A DNA stretch of 64,000 nucleotides, from the NCBI GenBank assembly GCA_013399015.1, contig VWZX01005788.1, positions 64,043-128,042 on the forward strand. Direction: 5' to 3'. This DNA is from Galbula dea. Taxonomy: Eukaryota > Chordata > Aves > Piciformes > Galbulidae. The notes beneath the pieces are model-generated. The model was not told where the DNA came from and ran no database searches. It saw only the letters and a list, made by a program, of their open reading frames with translations. A program made the translations under genes and the position numbers. Shown piece after piece: positions 61,089 to 64,000 of this stretch; within the stretch, counting starts at the first letter, position 1; each line of letters starts with the position of its first letter.

Positions 61089-61441
61089 AGAATCATAGAA
61101 TGGTTTGGGTTGGAAAGGGATCTTTAAAGGTTACCTACTCCAACCTCCCTGCAGTCAGCAGGGACATCTGCAACTGGATCAGATTGCTCAGAGCCCCAAA
61201 CAACCTGACTGGGAATGGTTCTAGGGATGGGACATCTCCCACCTCTCTGGGCAATCTGGGGCAGGCTCTCATTACCCTCAGTGTAAAACAAATTCTTCTT
61301 TAGATCTAGTCTAAATCTCTCCTTTTTTAGCTTAAAGCCATCACCCCTTGTCCTGTCACAACAAGCCCTGGTAAAAAGACTGCCCCCATCTTTCTGACAG
61401 GCCTCCTTTAAGTACTGAAAGGCCACAAGAAAGTCTCCAAA
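61089..61441 (-). mobile_element. CR1 LINE 3'-end fragment, degraded
   Basis: Starts GAATCATAGAATGGTTTGGG and TTGGAAAGGGATCTTTAAAG, then passes through CAGCAGGGACATCTGCAACT and CACCTCTCTGGGCAATCTGG. Reverse ORF2 traces include CCTTGTCCTGTCAC. On the minus strand the translated remnant retains QYLKEAC, DRTRGDGFKLKKERFRLDLK and a frame change after KKNLFYTE. It lies only about 460 bases from the 60153 copy, in the same orientation but with different subfamily bases, so it is a separate insertion. Confidence 0.9.
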
Positions 61442-64000
61442 ATATGGCTGGGCTGCTCTGCCTCTCTCCTTCCTCCCACTCTCACATGCAGGAGCTGGAC
61501 TGTGGGCAACTTACTCTGCAGGTAATATCAATCTTCTCTTTCCCTGTCAGCCTCAGTTTATCTCCTCACTGCTCTGTGGTTGTGAGCAAGGTGGGAGGTG
61601 CAGGGTGGGGACCACTGGTGCAGAGGCACTCCCAGGCTGCTGGGAAAAATGACTCCCTGCTCCTGGGCACTTTGTCCCCTTCAATCAGGGCTGACCTGGG
61701 GGTAAGGGGGGGTCTGGGGATCACTATGCTTCAGCTCACCTCTGAATGAAGCTTTGGAGGAGGATCCAGGCAATTCACATGGTGTGGGATGGATGAGAGT
61801 GAGCTGGGCCCTCAGTAATTAATGGTTCATAAAGATTTCTGGTTTAACAACCATAAAATCCCCCTTGTGCTTTGAAAATGAGTGTAAATGGCCCCAAAAT
61901 CAAAGGTCTGCAGAGGACAACAGAGATCAGGTAGCTTAGGGCCATACTCCATGGGTTTGTGGCAACTATTCCTCTCCTGTGCTGAAAAAGTATTGTCACA
62001 CTAAACAGTGAAAAGTTGGGCAGAGTTTGATTGAAGTCAGGTAGTTTTCATGGTGATGTTTGCCTGAAGAGGGATTTACAAACTCCCAAACCCACCCCCC
62101 AAAACAACAAAAAACCCCACCAAAAATAGCAAACATAACAAAACCCCCTCACACTCTGCTGTGGGTTTTTTCAATGCCCTATAGCAGTTGAACCAAGGAA
62201 TGAGATGGACACAGGCATTCAAACTACCTTGTCTGGAAACCAAATAACAGAACACTGGTATTTTTTTCAACCACTAAATACCAGTTAGTGACTACATCAG
62301 GAAGAGCTGGATGTGGAAGAAATACTTTTGCACAAGAAGGACTGGACTTTGTGGGAAGAAACTTGATTCAGAATTGAACCTCTTTCACTTCATTTCAAAT
62401 TTTAATCCCCTCCTCCTCCTCCTTCCAACAAAACCTGAAATTTATTGTTTCAGAAAGAGCCCTTCAAGTGTCTCCTGACCCTGGGGAAGATGTTTGATTT
62501 CTAATAAGGATCCCTTTCAAAACTGCTTTGATTAAATGAAGAAAAAGGAAAGATGAATAGACAGCTAAATATCCTCTAATAAAAAAAGTTAATAAGGGAA
62601 AATGGTTCTAATATTTCTTTCTCTGATAATGGTTCCATTGTTTTGATTCTAGAGGCATAAGTGAAGCACACATTCAGTGATGCATTCCCATGACTAAATC
62701 ACCTGTAAGATTGCATTTTGCATTTGAAAGCTCTTTTTCAAGGCCTTTCCCAGAGTAGATGCCCCTGCTTCTTTGATGTGGTTAAGCAATTTTGCACAAT
62801 CATGTAATAGATTAAATTGGACTTAGCCTTCCTTGAACGTTTTTATCCTAGGTCTGGGTTAGAGATGGAGCTCAGCAACATCAATTCTCATGGAAGAAGG
62901 ATATTTGAAGGCACTTAGCACTTTGCAGGAAGGGCTTAACTTGAGGAATCCAATGAGAATGCAAACCTCTACTTACACAGAACAAATATGCTTCACTTAA
63001 CAGTAATCTCCATTTCCCCTCCCCTACCACCTATGAGCTGGAATATCAAGTTGTGCCATTTTCTATTATTCCATAAACACCTTTTGAGGGTGGGAAAAGA
63101 AACAAACCAACCCCAAGGCACTTAAAACCCCAATGCAGTTCCTCATTAAGGGGATAAAGACTATGAGCAAACCTGAAAAGGTTGCAAGTTCTTTTGTGTA
63201 GCCAAGAACAACTTACTCTGTCCCATCACTGGTGAAACCTAGAGCCAGCAGCAGGAAAAAAATAAGACTAAAGAGTTGCTTTCATCTTTAAAATTTAAAG
63301 AGTATTTAATGAAGGCATTAATCAACAGAAGAAACATTTTGTGGATATTTGCCATGGCACACAACAGACTCAGGGAGTCCACTAGAGGGAAAAAGTGCCC
63401 CTGCTCAGGCAGTCTGGTTTTAATGATATAGCAGAGGGTATAAGTGTTTCAAAAGAAAGAAATGTAATAATCATGCCTGATGTTTTTACTAGCTGGCTTG
63501 TGTTTAAAGACCTAGTTCAAGGTGTAAATGGAAAGTTTCCCCTTGGTTCAGGAGGCTTTGGCTGTCTGGTGCTCAAGAACAGCTTTGCTAATGAAGTGTC
63601 CATCAGGTACTGCCTGTGACACACTTTTCCTGGCATAGGTTCTCTGAATATGTGGAAAATGTCTACACTTGGATTTCCTTAAGAATGAAGGGGGGGGAAA
63701 AAAAAAAGCAGCAGCTGACACTATCTCAGCCAATAGAAGTTCAAATACTGTCCTGCTCAGTGTGTGTTGAGATAACCACTTGAACATTGAAAAGGGAGAT
63801 TTTGGCACCTACCCTGGTGATGAGCAGGGGCAGGGCTTCCTTTTGCTGCTACACTGCCAACCTGCTGGGGCTGCACCACCATTCACATCCTCTTGCCTTC
63901 AAGTTTGCTTCCCTTTGTTCTGACTGAAGCCAAAGAATCTTAAAGTGGAAGTGATCTGGGTCCAAAGGGTAAACCACATGAAACCCTGTACATAACTTAG
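61442..64000. other. Gene-free flanking DNA
   Basis: After the last CR1 I see only single-copy sequence with an A/C-rich patch at 62085-62150 and the G8-A10 junction. No coding or RNA feature is supported. Confidence 0.5.
63690..63707 (+). repeat. G8-A10 homopolymer junction
   Basis: A run of G followed by a run of A; simple low-complexity sequence. Confidence 0.8.

Overview
The window looks like vertebrate, almost certainly avian, nuclear DNA from a gene-poor developmental-gene locus. The main clue is about nine copies or fragments of chicken-repeat-1 (CR1) LINE 3' ends, with the ATTCTATGAT-type terminal repeats typical of birds. The sequence is AT-leaning and CpG-poor outside a few islands, has vertebrate-style microsatellites, and has no dense coding. 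No complete protein-coding gene, rRNA, tRNA or CRISPR array could be supported.

The one confident host coding feature is a single short exon on the minus strand at 40471-40566. It encodes 32 residues containing KWQLCYDISARTWWM and ends on a perfect GTGAGT splice donor. I recognise it as the alternative N-terminal exon of a nuclear factor I transcription factor (NFIA or NFIB). The shared second exon, which starts the DNA-binding domain, is not present downstream on the minus strand, so the intron following this exon must run past position 1 (over 40 kb). The window is therefore the 5' end of an NFI locus: positions 1-40470 are read as first-intron sequence, and positions above about 40.7 kb as 5' flank or upstream intron.

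Layout. 1-16.7 kb: intronic DNA with seven CR1 insertions in both orientations, one nested in another, plus a few very old repeat relics. 16.7-34.5 kb: no recognisable young repeats, a mono-G tract with a 4-base assembly gap (26319-26322), and several microsatellites. 34.5-35.1 kb: an isolated CpG-rich segment with overlapping open frames of unknown nature. 35.1-39.2 kb: AT-rich DNA. 39.2-40.1 kb: a CpG-rich belt with a 15-bp-spaced CTAACG triplet and an inverted SOX-type site. 40.47-40.67 kb: the NFI exon and a small upstream ORF. 40.7-48 kb: homopolymer and microsatellite-rich flank with blocks that look like conserved regulatory DNA. 48-60 kb: featureless apart from perfect palindromes. 60.15-61.44 kb: two CR1 copies. 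61.4-64 kb: nothing recognised.

The CR1-free interval of about 43 kb around the exon fits a regulatory-dense developmental transcription-factor locus. I found no evidence for an undescribed biological system. The most useful leads are the alternative NFI first exon with its CpG belt and the unexplained CpG-rich segment at 34.5-35.1 kb.
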